A stretch of DNA of 64,000 nucleotides from the NCBI RefSeq assembly GCF_020073745.1, contig NZ_JAIRAU010000019.1, positions 62,001 through 126,000 of the forward strand. Direction: 5' to 3'. Below are positions 26,812 through 36,078 of this stretch, piece after piece; the stretch's first letter is position 1, and every line of letters starts with the position of its first letter. Source of the DNA: Nannocystis pusilla. Its GTDB lineage: Bacteria; Myxococcota_A; Polyangia; Nannocystales; Nannocystaceae. The position numbers and the translations under genes are program-made. The notes beneath the pieces were generated by a model. It saw only the letters and a program-made list of their open reading frames with translations. It did not search any database and was not told where the DNA came from.

Positions 26812-28070
26812 TCGAGCCGCTCGACCCGCTGGCGCTCGCCGCCTGCGCGGCCGCGGTGATGGCCGTCGTCGCCTGGATCGCCGTCTGCTGGCGCCGAGCC
26901 GGCCTCGTTCCGACCCGCTGGCTGTCGGCGCTGGCGATCGCCCTCCTTATCGCATGTGTCCCCGAGTTCGTCGATCGGTTGCTCGCGCTGCGGTTCCCGC
27001 CGGAGAACCTGCAGTTCGGGGCCAACTGGGAGGCGACGCGGATCGTCGAGCGCTTCGAGGCGAAGCTCGCGGGGGCGGCTCCGCTGATCCTATTGTTGCC
27101 GCTCGCGGCGGGCATCGGCTGCGGCCGCGTCCGGCGGTCGTGGCGGTGGGGGCTGGCGGAGGCCGCCACGTGGAGCGTCGTGACGGCCCCGCTCGCCTGG
27201 CTGGGGTATCTGGCGCAGCGCCCGATCCCCTTCCATGCCAACGCCACTTATGTGACGCGCGAGCTGATCGTCGACCTCGCCGTCGGTCCTTCCATCGCGC
27301 TCGCGGTCGGCGCCTGCGCCGTGGTGCTGCGCCGGCTCGCGCGGCGCGGCGGCGAGCCTGCGCGCCTGCACTGGATCGCGCTCGTCGGCCCGCTGGTGCT
27401 GCTCGCAGCGCACGCGCGCTGGACCGGCTATTTCCACGCTCGCGCCGCGCTCCCTCGACTCGCGCCTTCCTGGTGCACCTTCGTCGGCCGCACGGGCGTC
27501 GACCTCTGGCCCGCCGGTCCCGAGCTCTGTGCTGGGCGCGAGCGCATTCAGGTGTGGTGCGGATCGAGCGACGCGAGCAGCATTCTGTGGCAGGAGCGCT
27601 CCGGGACCGTCCATGTCGAGGCTGGCGACGAGGCGGCATTCACGGCGCCCCCGACCGCCGAGGCGATGCGGCCTGTATTCGCCAAGCTCCGGGAGTCGGA
27701 GGCGCGGACCGGACAGCGCAGGCGCACGGCCGGATTCTGGCCCGCTCGCGCGATGTCGGGCCCCGAGCTCGCGGCATGGCTGGCGGTGTTGCAGGCGGTC
27801 GGTCTCGAGAGCGTCGAGCTCTTCGCCGAGATCGAGCACATGGAAGAGCACCCGCGTCACGGCCCGCTGGTCCGCCGCAACAGCTGTCCTCTCGGCCGCC
27901 TGAGCGTCGACGACATCGACGTCGTGCGCTCCTGGGATCGGCTCGATCGCGTGGTCCTCGACGGCACCTTCCGCGCCCTCCAGAGCGGCCGCCAGGGCTT
28001 CCCGATCCGCGGCGACGGCTCTCCGCTCGACCGCGAGTCCGAGGCCGACCTGGCGGACTGGCCGCGATGA
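26808..28070 (+). CDS. Polytopic membrane protein of unknown function
   Basis: About 420 residues. The N-terminal half holds roughly five to six transmembrane helices (LALAACAAAVMAVVAWIAVCW, LSALAIALLIACV, APLILLLPLAAGIGC, SIALAVGACAVVL, WIALVGPLVLLAAHA). The C-terminal half is soluble (WCTFVGRTGVDLWPAGPELC, ELAAWLAVLQAVGLESVELF). No family is recognised. The TTG at 26808 has GAGG 7 bases upstream and overlaps the small upstream gene; an ATG at 26781 in the same frame is the alternative. Confidence 0.68.
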   Translation: MIEPLDPLALAACAAAVMAVVAWIAVCWRRAGLVPTRWLSALAIALLIACVPEFVDRLLALRFPPENLQFGANWEATRIVERFEAKLAGAAPLILLLPLAAGIGCGRVRRSWRWGLAEAATWSVVTAPLAWLGYLAQRPIPFHANATYVTRELIVDLAVGPSIALAVGACAVVLRRLARRGGEPARLHWIALVGPLVLLAAHARWTGYFHARAALPRLAPSWCTFVGRTGVDLWPAGPELCAGRERIQVWCGSSDASSILWQERSGTVHVEAGDEAAFTAPPTAEAMRPVFAKLRESEARTGQRRRTAGFWPARAMSGPELAAWLAVLQAVGLESVELFAEIEHMEEHPRHGPLVRRNSCPLGRLSVDDIDVVRSWDRLDRVVLDGTFRALQSGRQGFPIRGDGSPLDRESEADLADWPR

Positions 28071-28122
28071 GACCGGGCGAGGTGACCACGACGAACGCCG
28101 ACGAGCGCCGGCGCCGGCACCA

Positions 28123-29496
28123 TCACTTCAACAGCCCGTACTGCACGCGCCGCAGGATCGCCCGGCCGCACGCGTTGCCGCCGCGCACCGCGCCCTCCTG
28201 CGAGCCGAAGAACTCCTGCTGCGTCCAGTCGCCGGCGAGGAACAGGTTGTCGACCGGCGTGACCTGCTTCGGCCGCCTCGTCATCGCCCCCGGCAGCGGG
28301 CGGATCAGGTGCTTCTTGTGCTTGAGCACCACGCGCTTGACCACCTTCGCCGCCGCGATCTCCGGGTGAGCCGCGCCGAGGTCGGCGAGCACGTGGTCGA
28401 CGATCGCCGCGTCGCTCCAGTCGAGGAGCGCGTCGGCGGGGCTGACGATCACGGAGATCCGGCTGCCCTTGGCGTACGGATAGGTGTACCGCGCCTGGTC
28501 CTGGTACACCGGGCAATTGCTGCGCGCCACCATGGTGTAGCCGTCGCGGCGGGTGATCACGCGATCGAACCAGAGCTGCACCGAGATCGCCGGCGCCGTC
28601 GGCAGGTCGATGATGTCGGCGAAGAACGGGCGATGACGCAGCGCGAGCGGGATCTTCGGGGCGAACACCCACGCCGGCACGGCCACCACGTACGCGTCGG
28701 CCTCGACCTCCTCGCCGCCGACCAGGCGGAACTTCGTGATCCGCTGCGAGGCCTCGTCGTACACGATCTCGTCGAGCTCGACCTTCATGCGGATCTCCAC
28801 CCCGCGCTGCTTCAGCCACGCCGCCAGCGGCGCGAAGATCAGCTCGTCGCGCGCGCCGCGGTAGCCGCCCAGGCGTGCGCGCAGCGGGCGGACGAGCGTC
28901 TGGTGGGCCCAGCCGAGCAGGTTGTAGGCCGAGAACAGCTCCGCGTCGGTGAACTGAATCGCGCGACAGAACGGCCGCAGCGCCCGCTCCAGCGCCTGCT
29001 TCGAGTTCGAGGCGCGCCGCCACCAGTCGACCACCGTCATGCGGTCGAACCGCTGCAGCAGCGCGTCGGGCAGGACCGACGGGGCCAGCAGCGGCAGCAG
29101 CGACAGCTTGGCCAGCGGTCCGAGGTAATCGTTGTTGCCGAGCGCGCCGAGCAGCGTGCGCAGCGGCGCGTACACCGGATTGGTCCCGAACGTCGCCGCC
29201 GGGCCCGACGGCTCCTCGAAGCGCAGGTCGTCGGTGAAGTACAGGACCTGGCGCGGCGGCCGGCCGATGTCGCGGAGCAGCGCGCGGAACTGTGAATATG
29301 CCCCGAGGAACAGGTGCAGGCCCTGCTCGACCCATTCGCCGTCCTGGTCGAGGAACGTGCCCGCGCGGCCGCCGAGGTACGCCTGGCTCTCGAGGACGGT
29401 GACGGGGAGACCGGCGTCGGCGAGCACCTTGGCGCAGGCCAGGCCGGCGAGGCCGCCGCCGGCGATGACGACGCGAGGGCTGGTTCGGGGAGGCAT
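28123..29496 (-). CDS. FAD-dependent desaturase/dehydroxylase-like oxidoreductase (amine oxidase fold)
   Basis: A 457-residue flavoprotein. The N-terminal dinucleotide motif is VVIAGGGLAGLACAKVLADAG with ESQAYLGGRAGTF, and the C-terminal FAD-closing motif is VDNLFLAGDWTQQEF. The layout and length match the carotene desaturase / HpnE-like branch of the amine-oxidase superfamily, which acts on isoprenoid chains. The exact substrate (carotenoid or squalene-type) cannot be read off. Start 29496 is set by the Rossmann motif; upstream in-frame sequence is non-coding in character. Confidence 0.85.
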   Translation of the reverse strand: MPPRTSPRVVIAGGGLAGLACAKVLADAGLPVTVLESQAYLGGRAGTFLDQDGEWVEQGLHLFLGAYSQFRALLRDIGRPPRQVLYFTDDLRFEEPSGPAATFGTNPVYAPLRTLLGALGNNDYLGPLAKLSLLPLLAPSVLPDALLQRFDRMTVVDWWRRASNSKQALERALRPFCRAIQFTDAELFSAYNLLGWAHQTLVRPLRARLGGYRGARDELIFAPLAAWLKQRGVEIRMKVELDEIVYDEASQRITKFRLVGGEEVEADAYVVAVPAWVFAPKIPLALRHRPFFADIIDLPTAPAISVQLWFDRVITRRDGYTMVARSNCPVYQDQARYTYPYAKGSRISVIVSPADALLDWSDAAIVDHVLADLGAAHPEIAAAKVVKRVVLKHKKHLIRPLPGAMTRRPKQVTPVDNLFLAGDWTQQEFFGSQEGAVRGGNACGRAILRRVQYGLLK

Positions 29497-29839
29497 GACC
29501 TGTGGGTGTGCGCTATGTTGCGGGCGCGACAAGCCGCCCGTTCGGCGCGGACACGGCCGGGGCGACGAGGTCACAATCGCCGCGCGGAACTGCGTCGGCG
29601 CACCACCCACCGCGACCACGCATTCACCGGCGAAGGCGAATGCGTCGACGCTCGCCATTGCGCAACTGGCGCGACCCGGCTCGACACGCTCCGCCGACGC
29701 GGACACCTGCGGCCTGCGGACCCACCGCGGGGCGTGGCGGCGCCGCAAAGGCGCGTCGCGCGGATGGGTCCGCCGTGGCGCGCGGCGTCGCGTTGCCCGT
29801 GGGCCGGGATGGTCCATGACAGCGACGAGAGCCGCCGCG
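29497..29839. other. Divergent intergenic region
   Basis: These 343 bases lie between the FAD enzyme and the isochorismatase-like gene, and must contain both promoters. No clear -35/-10 pair or operator was found, and the open frames crossing it are Arg/Pro-rich. Confidence 0.3.
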
Positions 29840-30430
29840 ATGCCCGATGCGCCGAATCTATCCGACGACGCCGAGAAGGGCTGTCACCTCGCGCTGCTGA
29901 TCGTCGACATGATCAACGGCTTCACCTTCCCCGACGCCGAGCCGCTGCTGCGCCGCGCTCGGGCCGTCGCCGACCCGATCGCCGAGCTGGCGGGTCGTGC
30001 CCGCGCGGCCGAGATCCCCGTCATCTACGTCAACGACAACTTCGGCCGCTGGCGCTCCGACTTCCGCGGCCTCATCGCTCACGTCCGCGCCCACACCCCC
30101 GGCGCCGCGATCGCCGACAAGCTCGTGCCGCACGAGCGCGACTACTTCGTGCTCAAGCCGCGCCACTCCGGCTTCCTCGGCACCTCGCTCGAGGTCCTGC
30201 TGCAGCACCTCGGCGCGCGCTGCCTGATCCTCACCGGCATCGCCGGCGACATGTGCGTGCTGTTCACCGCCATGGACGCGTACATGCGCAACTTCCAGCT
30301 GCTCGCCCCCGCCGACTGCATCGCCTCCGCCGACGAGACCAACAACCGCCGCGCGCTCGACCTCCTGCGCGAGTCGCTGCGCGCCGACACCTCGCCCTCG
30401 CGGACGCTCGACCTCACCCGTCGCGAATGA
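29840..30430 (+). CDS. Isochorismatase-family cysteine hydrolase
   Basis: A 196-residue hydrolase with the family catalytic triad visible: Asp23 in LLIVDMING, Lys106 in YFVLKPRHSGF and Cys139 in LTGIAGDMCVLFTA, with the cis-peptide region before the Cys. Members cleave amides or vinyl ethers (nicotinamide, ureidoacrylate, isochorismate); the substrate is not assignable. An ATG at 29816 is in frame; 29840 is preferred because a purine-rich GACGAGAG precedes it. Confidence 0.9.
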   Translation: MPDAPNLSDDAEKGCHLALLIVDMINGFTFPDAEPLLRRARAVADPIAELAGRARAAEIPVIYVNDNFGRWRSDFRGLIAHVRAHTPGAAIADKLVPHERDYFVLKPRHSGFLGTSLEVLLQHLGARCLILTGIAGDMCVLFTAMDAYMRNFQLLAPADCIASADETNNRRALDLLRESLRADTSPSRTLDLTRRE

Positions 30431-30442
30431 TCCTGTTCGCGG

Positions 30443-30452
30443 GGACATGTCC
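30443..30452. repeat. GGACATGTCC palindrome between convergent genes
   Basis: A perfect 10-bp palindrome 12 bases past the isochorismatase stop, in the 79-base gap facing the end of the next, opposite-strand gene. It is a copy of the dispersed element. Confidence 0.6.
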
Positions 30453-30509
30453 TGCGAATGCCCCGTGGTCGGCGGTTCGGCCGCGCTCCGCGAGCTCAGG
30501 GCCTCGGCC

Positions 30510-31397
30510 TCATTGGGACCCCGCCGCTTCGGCCTGCGGGCCGGGGGCCGGAGGTGACGAGATCTTGAACCCGCGGATCTTGTCGTCGTCGTTCAGCTCG
30601 ACCTTCATCAAGCGGACTCCGCGCTCGCAGTCGATCATGAACAATGCGCCCCGGGCGCTGACGAGGTACGTCTCGCCGCGCTTGCAGGCGCCGTACTTGC
30701 GGCGAATGTCGGCGAAGAACGCCTTCATCTTCTCGAGCTCGAAGCCGTCGCTGAACGTCTGCAAGAACCCCTGGTCGCTCCACTCCACGGTCAGGAGCAG
30801 CGCCGCGTCGGCGGCGTCTCGCGCCGCGTCGATGGGGTCGATCCCGCGGGCCCCCAGCGCCAGGCCCGTCAGCAGCCCCGACTTCTCGTCGAGCGGGAAC
30901 CCGACCTCCAGCGTGCCGCGCTCGCACGGATAGACGTAGCGGGCGTTCAGGTCGTCGCGCCAGCTCATCAGCTGGCCGGACGAGCAGGTGCCCAGACGGT
31001 CGTGAAACCATTCGATGCGCTCCTCCAGGACATGGGCAGGGGTCGGCCTGGTGAACATCGACTCGAACAACGGCAGGTCCCACTTCGTGTACAGCGCCTC
31101 GAAGTCGCGGGCGATACGCACCTGCTGCGCGGTCGGCCCGGGCTTCATCCCGAGCAGGTTCTGCGCCAGGTCGGCGAGTCGTCCCGAGCTCGCCGGCGCG
31201 ACCGGCCCGGCGCCGGCGGGCGCGCTGGCGGAGGCCGCGACGCGCGGGTCCGCCGGACCACTGGCGCCCCCCTCTTCGGCTGGACCTCCGTCGCTCGCGG
31301 CGCTCACCGGACCTGCATCGTCGCTCGACGAGTAGAGCATACCGGCGACGACCAGGCCCATGAGGCCCACCATGGCGATCTTCGTGGCAATACGCAT
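30510..31397 (-). CDS. Membrane-anchored exported protein of unknown function
   Basis: A 295-residue protein with an N-terminal anchor (KIAMVGLMGLVVAGMLY), a Ser/Ala/Gly/Pro-rich linker (about 25-75) and a soluble domain with four conserved-looking cysteines (RLGTCSSGQLMSW, YVYPCERGTLEVGF, KYGACKRGETYLV, FMIDCERGVRLM). The CERG motif occurs twice, suggesting a duplicated subdomain, and the C-terminal half resembles DUF3887-like folds by pattern only. Function unknown. Confidence 0.75.
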   Translation of the reverse strand: MRIATKIAMVGLMGLVVAGMLYSSSDDAGPVSAASDGGPAEEGGASGPADPRVAASASAPAGAGPVAPASSGRLADLAQNLLGMKPGPTAQQVRIARDFEALYTKWDLPLFESMFTRPTPAHVLEERIEWFHDRLGTCSSGQLMSWRDDLNARYVYPCERGTLEVGFPLDEKSGLLTGLALGARGIDPIDAARDAADAALLLTVEWSDQGFLQTFSDGFELEKMKAFFADIRRKYGACKRGETYLVSARGALFMIDCERGVRLMKVELNDDDKIRGFKISSPPAPGPQAEAAGSQ

Positions 31398-32155
31398 GCA
31401 TACGTCCGTTTCAGCTCACGCGCCGGGTCGTCTCCTCGCGTGCATGCACGACGACGAGCGCCAATGCGAGGCCGGCAGCCTCCAGTCGATACCATCCCGG
31501 CAGGACATTCTCGCAGCCGGAGATGATGCATTCATGTCGAATGCAGTATCGACGGGTGCCCGCGCGGGCGCAACAAGCGCAATCTGCGCAGAGGCCGTGA
31601 ATGAGCTGTTCAGCCGAAGGACCGACCTCCCGGCGAGCGGAGCCCAGTCACGGCGCTCGCACCGTGTCCCGTGCAGGCACCCATTCCCTGCGCGAGCGCG
31701 TGCGGAATCATAGGGACCGACAGCCCACATCCTGATGCCTACGAATTCCGCCGATGTGAACGGTTCGCCGCCCCGCGTCGGGACCGCTTTCCGACGCCCC
31801 GAATTACGCCGGGGAATGGATCGAGGCGCGTGCACAGTCCGGATCGGCTCGAGTGGGGCGCCGGCCGTCACCCGGGCAGGCGCGTCGGCACGTCTCGAGG
31901 AGGATGAGGTCGCCGCCCCGCCGGTTGCACGAGGTTCGGCGTTTATCAAGTCGTGAAACGGCCGCGGCTGCTCCCCGAGGGACTGCACGCATGGCGACCG
32001 GCAAGCGAGACAAGGAGGCGCATGCATGGAGTCATCGTCGTCGGATCCCTCGCCGCGATGCCGTGCAGGTGGCAGCTGGCCAGGAGCGAGACGAAGACCG
32101 TGTTGACGCGGGCGCCCTCGTCGCCGTACTTTATCCGGTGAGCAAGCTACGCCCG
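31398..32155. other. Divergent intergenic region, possible tiny leader ORF
   Basis: 758 bases without a convincing full-size gene and with lower GC than average in the left half. AAGGAGG at 32012-32018 is a strong ribosome-binding site followed by two ATGs: 32022 (39 codons to a TGA at 32139-32141, just before the DUF1993 gene) and 32026 (26 codons, better spacing). Either could be a leader peptide for the downstream gene; the evidence is thin. Confidence 0.3.
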
Positions 32156-32680
32156 ATGTCCACATCGCTCTATGACCTCAGCGTGCCTACCTTCCTGCAG
32201 ACCGTGCGGGCCATCGGCGGGTTTCTCGGCCGTGCGGCCGATCATTTCGCGGAGACGGGCGTCGATGCCGATGCCTTCGTGCACACGCGCCTGTTCGACG
32301 ACATGGCGCCCTTCCATTTCCAGATCGAAGCGGCATGGCACCACGCCGTGTGGGGCGTGGAGGCGCTGAAGACCGGAGCGTTCACTCCGCCCGCGCTGGT
32401 CGGGCCGGTCCCCTTCGCCGAGCTGCAGGCGATGATGGTCAGGGCAGAGACCGCGCTGGAGGCGTTCCGCCGCGGCGAGGTCGACGGATGGGCGGGCAAG
32501 GACCTGGACCTCCAGATCGGCCCCCGCAGGCTGGCCTTCACCTCGGAGACCTTCATCCTCTCGTTCTCGCTGCCGAACTTCCATTTCCACGCCGTCACCG
32601 CCTACGACATCCTGCGGTCGCACGGCGTGCCGATCGGCAAGCGCGACTACGAGGGTCAGCTGCGCACGCGTACGGCCTGA
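32156..32680 (+). CDS. DUF1993 family protein
   Basis: A 174-residue protein that matches DUF1993 by its start (SLYDLSVPTFLQTVRAIGGFL), the central helix bundle (LFDDMAPFHFQIEAAWHHAV) and the end FSLPNFHFHAVTAYDILRSH..PIGKRDYEG. The family has a DinB-like helical fold with conserved His residues. Its activity is unknown. An in-frame GTG 18 bases upstream is an alternative start. Confidence 0.9.
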   Translation: MSTSLYDLSVPTFLQTVRAIGGFLGRAADHFAETGVDADAFVHTRLFDDMAPFHFQIEAAWHHAVWGVEALKTGAFTPPALVGPVPFAELQAMMVRAETALEAFRRGEVDGWAGKDLDLQIGPRRLAFTSETFILSFSLPNFHFHAVTAYDILRSHGVPIGKRDYEGQLRTRTA

Positions 32681-32869
32681 CTCGCCTGGGACGAGCTGTA
32701 CCGCGGGCGGCCCGCTGTCGTCCTGGATCGCGCCCTGAACCGGGGCGGCCAGTCCGCACACATCGGCGCGGACATCGGCGCGGAACAGTTCGGCCGGCCG
32801 GGCGGACGCGGCGGCCGGGGATCTGTTGCCGTCCGCTTGTGAACGGCTCAGCGTTTGCCATGGCGGCAT

Positions 32870-33466
32870 ATGCTGACCGAACTCTTCATCGCCGTTTCGC
32901 TCGCGGCGCCCGTTGCCAGTCCCGCGCCTGCCACGCCGGCGCACGAGCACTATCCTTCGGCGGTTGACCTCGAATCACCGATCGATCTTCATCATGTCGA
33001 CGCCTTCGTGGAGACCGCGGACGGACTCCACATGCAGATCGACTATCACATCGCGCCCGGTCACGTGACCATTGCCATGCGTCTGGACGAGGATGGTACC
33101 GGCGTGGCGCAGCTGACTCTCGACCAGCGCGTGCTCGCCGAGCAGGAATTCGTGGGCGGCAAAGTCACCACGGAGAGCGCCGCGTTCGCTGCTCTCACCG
33201 CGAGAGAGGCGCATCTCGTGGTCGCAAGCGTCTATCAAGCGTGGGACCACGACGTCGTCATCGAGGCGCTGGCGGAGACGCGAGGACTCCTTTGCAATCT
33301 CGCGGCCGGAATCAGCGCCCTGACGATCGGCGCCGGCGTGTTCGCGGGCTGCGAATGGGCAACGACACCTCTCGGCACCGGCCCCTGTGTCGGTCTGGGC
33401 TTTGGGGTCGCGAAGCACACCGGATCCATCGTGAAGGACAAATGCGAGAAGGCGCAGAACAAGTAG
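32870..33466 (+). CDS. Exported protein of unknown function
   Basis: A 198-residue protein with a signal peptide (MLTELFIAVSLAAPVASPAPA). The middle is beta-rich (DYHIAPGHVTIAMRLDEDGTG) and the C-terminus is Gly-rich and hydrophobic with three cysteines (LLCNLAAGISALTIGAGVFA, GCEW, GPCVGLGFGVAKH). Family not recognised. It lies 14 bases before the next membrane-protein gene, so the two may form a two-gene unit. Confidence 0.68.
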   Translation: MLTELFIAVSLAAPVASPAPATPAHEHYPSAVDLESPIDLHHVDAFVETADGLHMQIDYHIAPGHVTIAMRLDEDGTGVAQLTLDQRVLAEQEFVGGKVTTESAAFAALTAREAHLVVASVYQAWDHDVVIEALAETRGLLCNLAAGISALTIGAGVFAGCEWATTPLGTGPCVGLGFGVAKHTGSIVKDKCEKAQNK

Positions 33467-33480
33467 TCAGGACGGGCCCC

Positions 33481-34164
33481 ATGCCTGCGCTCCAGGCCGA
33501 CGCCGCGATCGACCGCTACCGCCTGCGCGAAGAGCTGGCCCGCCGCACCGGCGAGCTGCAAGCGCTCGAGACCTACACGCCGCTCCCCCCGCAGCCCTGG
33601 GGCTGGGTGGCGACGGACCACTTCTGGTCGCGGGCATTGCTGACGCCCATCGCGCTCCTCTTCTGGGGGCCTCTCTTCCTCATCATCTTTCCGCTCACGT
33701 TGCATCTTGACGTGGTCTGGTGGCAGAGCGCGCTGGGCTTCTACCTCTACTATCGACTCTGGGGGGGGCTCGTGGAGCGGCTCGCCCGCAAGCGCCTCGC
33801 CCGGCGATATCGGCGCACGCTGATCGCCGGTGCGGGTATGGAGTCCTCTTCGACCGAAGAAGTACCTTCACCCGCCGCTCGATGGGGCGGCCCCGAGGAA
33901 TACGATAAATTCATGAGGCGGGTGTTCGGAAGATACGACCGCCTGGTCCATCACGTCTTCAACCTCGGGTTCCTCCTCTTCGTATGCTACCCAGGCTGGT
34001 GGACGAAGGCCGTGGGCGCCCTGTGGCTCCTCGGCCTTGGCCGGTTCGTCCGCGCATCGATTCGGCGTCATCGACTGAACCCGCCCGTCGACCCGGTGCT
34101 TCCTGCGGCGCCTACGGGCGCTCTCGATCGTGTCGGTCCGCCAAAGTTCCCCGGTTCCGGCTGA
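33481..34164 (+). CDS. Membrane protein with 2TM-like segments
   Basis: A 227-residue protein with a soluble N-terminal helix (IDRYRLREELARRTGELQAL), two hydrophobic segments (ALLTPIALLFWGPLFLIIFPL and WQSALGFYLYYRLWGGLV), a charged loop and a third hydrophobic region (VFNLGFLLFVCYPGWW). Function unknown. Its last 53 bases overlap the 3' end of the convergent glycosyltransferase gene. Confidence 0.7.
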   Translation: MPALQADAAIDRYRLREELARRTGELQALETYTPLPPQPWGWVATDHFWSRALLTPIALLFWGPLFLIIFPLTLHLDVVWWQSALGFYLYYRLWGGLVERLARKRLARRYRRTLIAGAGMESSSTEEVPSPAARWGGPEEYDKFMRRVFGRYDRLVHHVFNLGFLLFVCYPGWWTKAVGALWLLGLGRFVRASIRRHRLNPPVDPVLPAAPTGALDRVGPPKFPGSG

Positions 34165-35236
34165 ATGCCGTGTCACCGAGCAGTTCCAGCCCCACGGCCG
34201 CGATCGCCTCGGCCGGCAGCGCCATGCATGCCTGTCCTAACGGACATGTCATGCGATAGCACGGCGTGCACGCGGTGTCGCGGCGGAGCAGCCGGTGCGG
34301 CGAGGCGCGCGGCTCCCACTGCGAGACGAGGTCGGTGCCGGCGTAGGTCACCAGCTGCGGGACCGCGAGCGCGTCGGCGAGGTGCAGCGCCGCGGTGTTG
34401 TTGGTGAGCACCAGGCGCGCCCCGGCGAGCAGGGCCGCGAACTCGGGCAGCTCGGTGGCACCGACGAGGTCGACGCCGCGGTCGCCGAGTACGCGCGCCA
34501 GCGCGGCCGCTCGCGCCCGGTCGCGCGGGGCCCCGCACATCACCACGGGCAAGCCGGAGCGCTCGGCGAGCAGGCGGGCCGCGCGGGCGTGGCGCGGCGG
34601 ATCGAGGGTGCGCGCCGGGCAGCTGGCGAACGGGTTGAACAGCAGATAATCGCCGGAGATCCCGAGTGCCATGATTCGTCGGCGCGCGGCCTGAAGCGCG
34701 GCTGCGGGGAGCCGGATCTCGAGCCGGCCGTCGCTCGCGGGCAGCCCCACCGCCGCCACGAGCCGCAGGTTGCGCGCGACCTGATGCAGCCCGACCGGGG
34801 CGGAGCTCGCGGCGAACGTCAGCGCTCGCCCGTGCTCGCGCGACTCGCCGATCCGGTGCGGGACCCCGGCCAGCGCGCAGGCGAACGCGGCCGCGTGCGG
34901 GGTCTGGCTGAAGCTGGTCAGGATCACGGCGACGTCGTACGCGCCGCGCCGCAGCGCCGCGATCAGCGAGGCCTCGCGCGCCGGGTCGAACTCGAGGCGG
35001 CCGAGGTCCTGCCACAGCGCGCGGCAGGTCTGCACCTCGTCGACCCACGGCAGCAGCGCGGCCGCCGGCGCCCCGCCCGGGCTGGCGAGCAGCGTCAGGT
35101 GCACGCCCGGCAGCGCGGCCTTGACCGCCCGCAGCGCCGGCCCGGTCATGATCACGTCGCCGAGGTTGTCGAGGCGCACGACCAGGAGCCGGCGCACCTG
35201 CGACCACTCCGGCGTCGCGTCGGCGCGCCGGTTCAT
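34112..35236 (-). CDS. Family 9 glycosyltransferase (heptosyltransferase-like)
   Basis: A 374-residue protein beginning MNRRADATPEW. It has RLDNLGDVIMTGPAL (N-terminal Rossmann), HRIGESREHGRALTF, a C-terminal donor-binding region (LVLTNNTAALHLADAL) and the Cys-rich CTPCYRMTCPLG near the end. GT9 enzymes transfer heptose from ADP-heptose to LPS cores. The donor is inferred from neighbouring heptose genes. It overlaps the upstream gene by ATGA and is the last gene of the operon. The tail (RNRGTLADRHDRERP) overlaps the convergent gene. Confidence 0.9.
   Translation of the reverse strand: MNRRADATPEWSQVRRLLVVRLDNLGDVIMTGPALRAVKAALPGVHLTLLASPGGAPAAALLPWVDEVQTCRALWQDLGRLEFDPAREASLIAALRRGAYDVAVILTSFSQTPHAAAFACALAGVPHRIGESREHGRALTFAASSAPVGLHQVARNLRLVAAVGLPASDGRLEIRLPAAALQAARRRIMALGISGDYLLFNPFASCPARTLDPPRHARAARLLAERSGLPVVMCGAPRDRARAAALARVLGDRGVDLVGATELPEFAALLAGARLVLTNNTAALHLADALAVPQLVTYAGTDLVSQWEPRASPHRLLRRDTACTPCYRMTCPLGQACMALPAEAIAAVGLELLGDTAFSRNRGTLADRHDRERP
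34231..34250. repeat. GACATGTC-family hairpin inside the GT9 3' end
   Basis: TGTCC (34233-34237), TAAC, GGACA (34242-34246) continue into GACATGTC (34243-34250). It encodes part of the Cys motif CYRMTCPLG. The second GT9 gene has a similar hairpin (GTGTCC-TTC-GGGACAG, about 36183-36198) at the equivalent Cys motif, so in coding copies the element partly reflects protein constraint. Confidence 0.5.
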
Positions 35237-36078
35237 GCGCCTCGCGTCGACTCCTGCGCCGGCACGACCGGCAGCACGCGCGGCGCGTCGACGTCGCGCG
35301 CGGCGATCGTGGTCGGCAGCTCGAGGTGATAGACGCCGCTCGGCATCAGGCCGCAGCCGCCGAAGCGGGCCATCACGCGCAGCTGCGCCAGCACGTCCTC
35401 GCCGCAGTGCTCGCGCGGCAGCTCGGTCCAGAACTCGAAGCCGCCGACGGCCCGCAGCTTGGCGACGTCGTAGAGCACGCAGCCGCCGACCCACGCGACC
35501 TTGTAGCGGCGCGTGCGCTCCGGCGTCAGCCCGAGCGAGCGCTGCACGTGCCACAGGTTGGCGGCGTTGTGCAGCTCGTGCCGGCGCCACGCCGGGCCGC
35601 CGTGCTCGACCAGCTCGGGCTCGACGCGGCCCGGCCACAGCTCGACGCCCTGCTGGTGCGGGCGGACGTCGCCGATCGAGCTGAGCCCGTGGACCGCGCT
35701 GCCGACGAAGCCGCAGCCCTCGCGCGCCAGCGCCTCGGTCATCTGCGCGACCACCCACGGCTCGAGCAGCAGGTCGTCGTCGAGGAACAGCGCGTGCTCG
35801 GCCCGGCACTGCGCGAGCAGGTAGTGCCGGTGCTCGGCGATCCCGCGCCGCGGCAGGTGGCGGTGCAGCTCGACGGCGTGGCCGTGGGCCTGCAGCACCC
35901 GCATCACCCCGCGCAGCTCGCCGGAGCCGGCGATCGGCGCGTCGCCCTGATCGGACACCACGACGCGGAACGGCACGCCCCCGGGGGCGGGTCGCGACTG
36001 CGCGCACAGGCTGGTCAGCGTCACCGCCAGCGCGGCCGGGCGATCGCAGGTCGGGATCAGGACGTCGAGGGTCGGCAT
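35233..36078 (-). CDS. Family 2 glycosyltransferase
   Basis: A 281-residue GT-A enzyme: LDVLIPTCDRPAALAVTLTS at the N-terminus, FRVVVSDQG, then the metal-binding ALFLDDDLLLEPWVV (DDD motif), VGGCVLYDVAKLRAVGGFE and a catalytic-base region EHCGEDVLAQLRVM. No membrane helix is seen, so it is cytoplasmic. The donor sugar is unknown. It overlaps both neighbours (22 bases upstream, 4 bases downstream), so it is translationally coupled. Confidence 0.92.
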   Translation of the reverse strand: MPTLDVLIPTCDRPAALAVTLTSLCAQSRPAPGGVPFRVVVSDQGDAPIAGSGELRGVMRVLQAHGHAVELHRHLPRRGIAEHRHYLLAQCRAEHALFLDDDLLLEPWVVAQMTEALAREGCGFVGSAVHGLSSIGDVRPHQQGVELWPGRVEPELVEHGGPAWRRHELHNAANLWHVQRSLGLTPERTRRYKVAWVGGCVLYDVAKLRAVGGFEFWTELPREHCGEDVLAQLRVMARFGGCGLMPSGVYHLELPTTIAARDVDAPRVLPVVPAQESTRGA

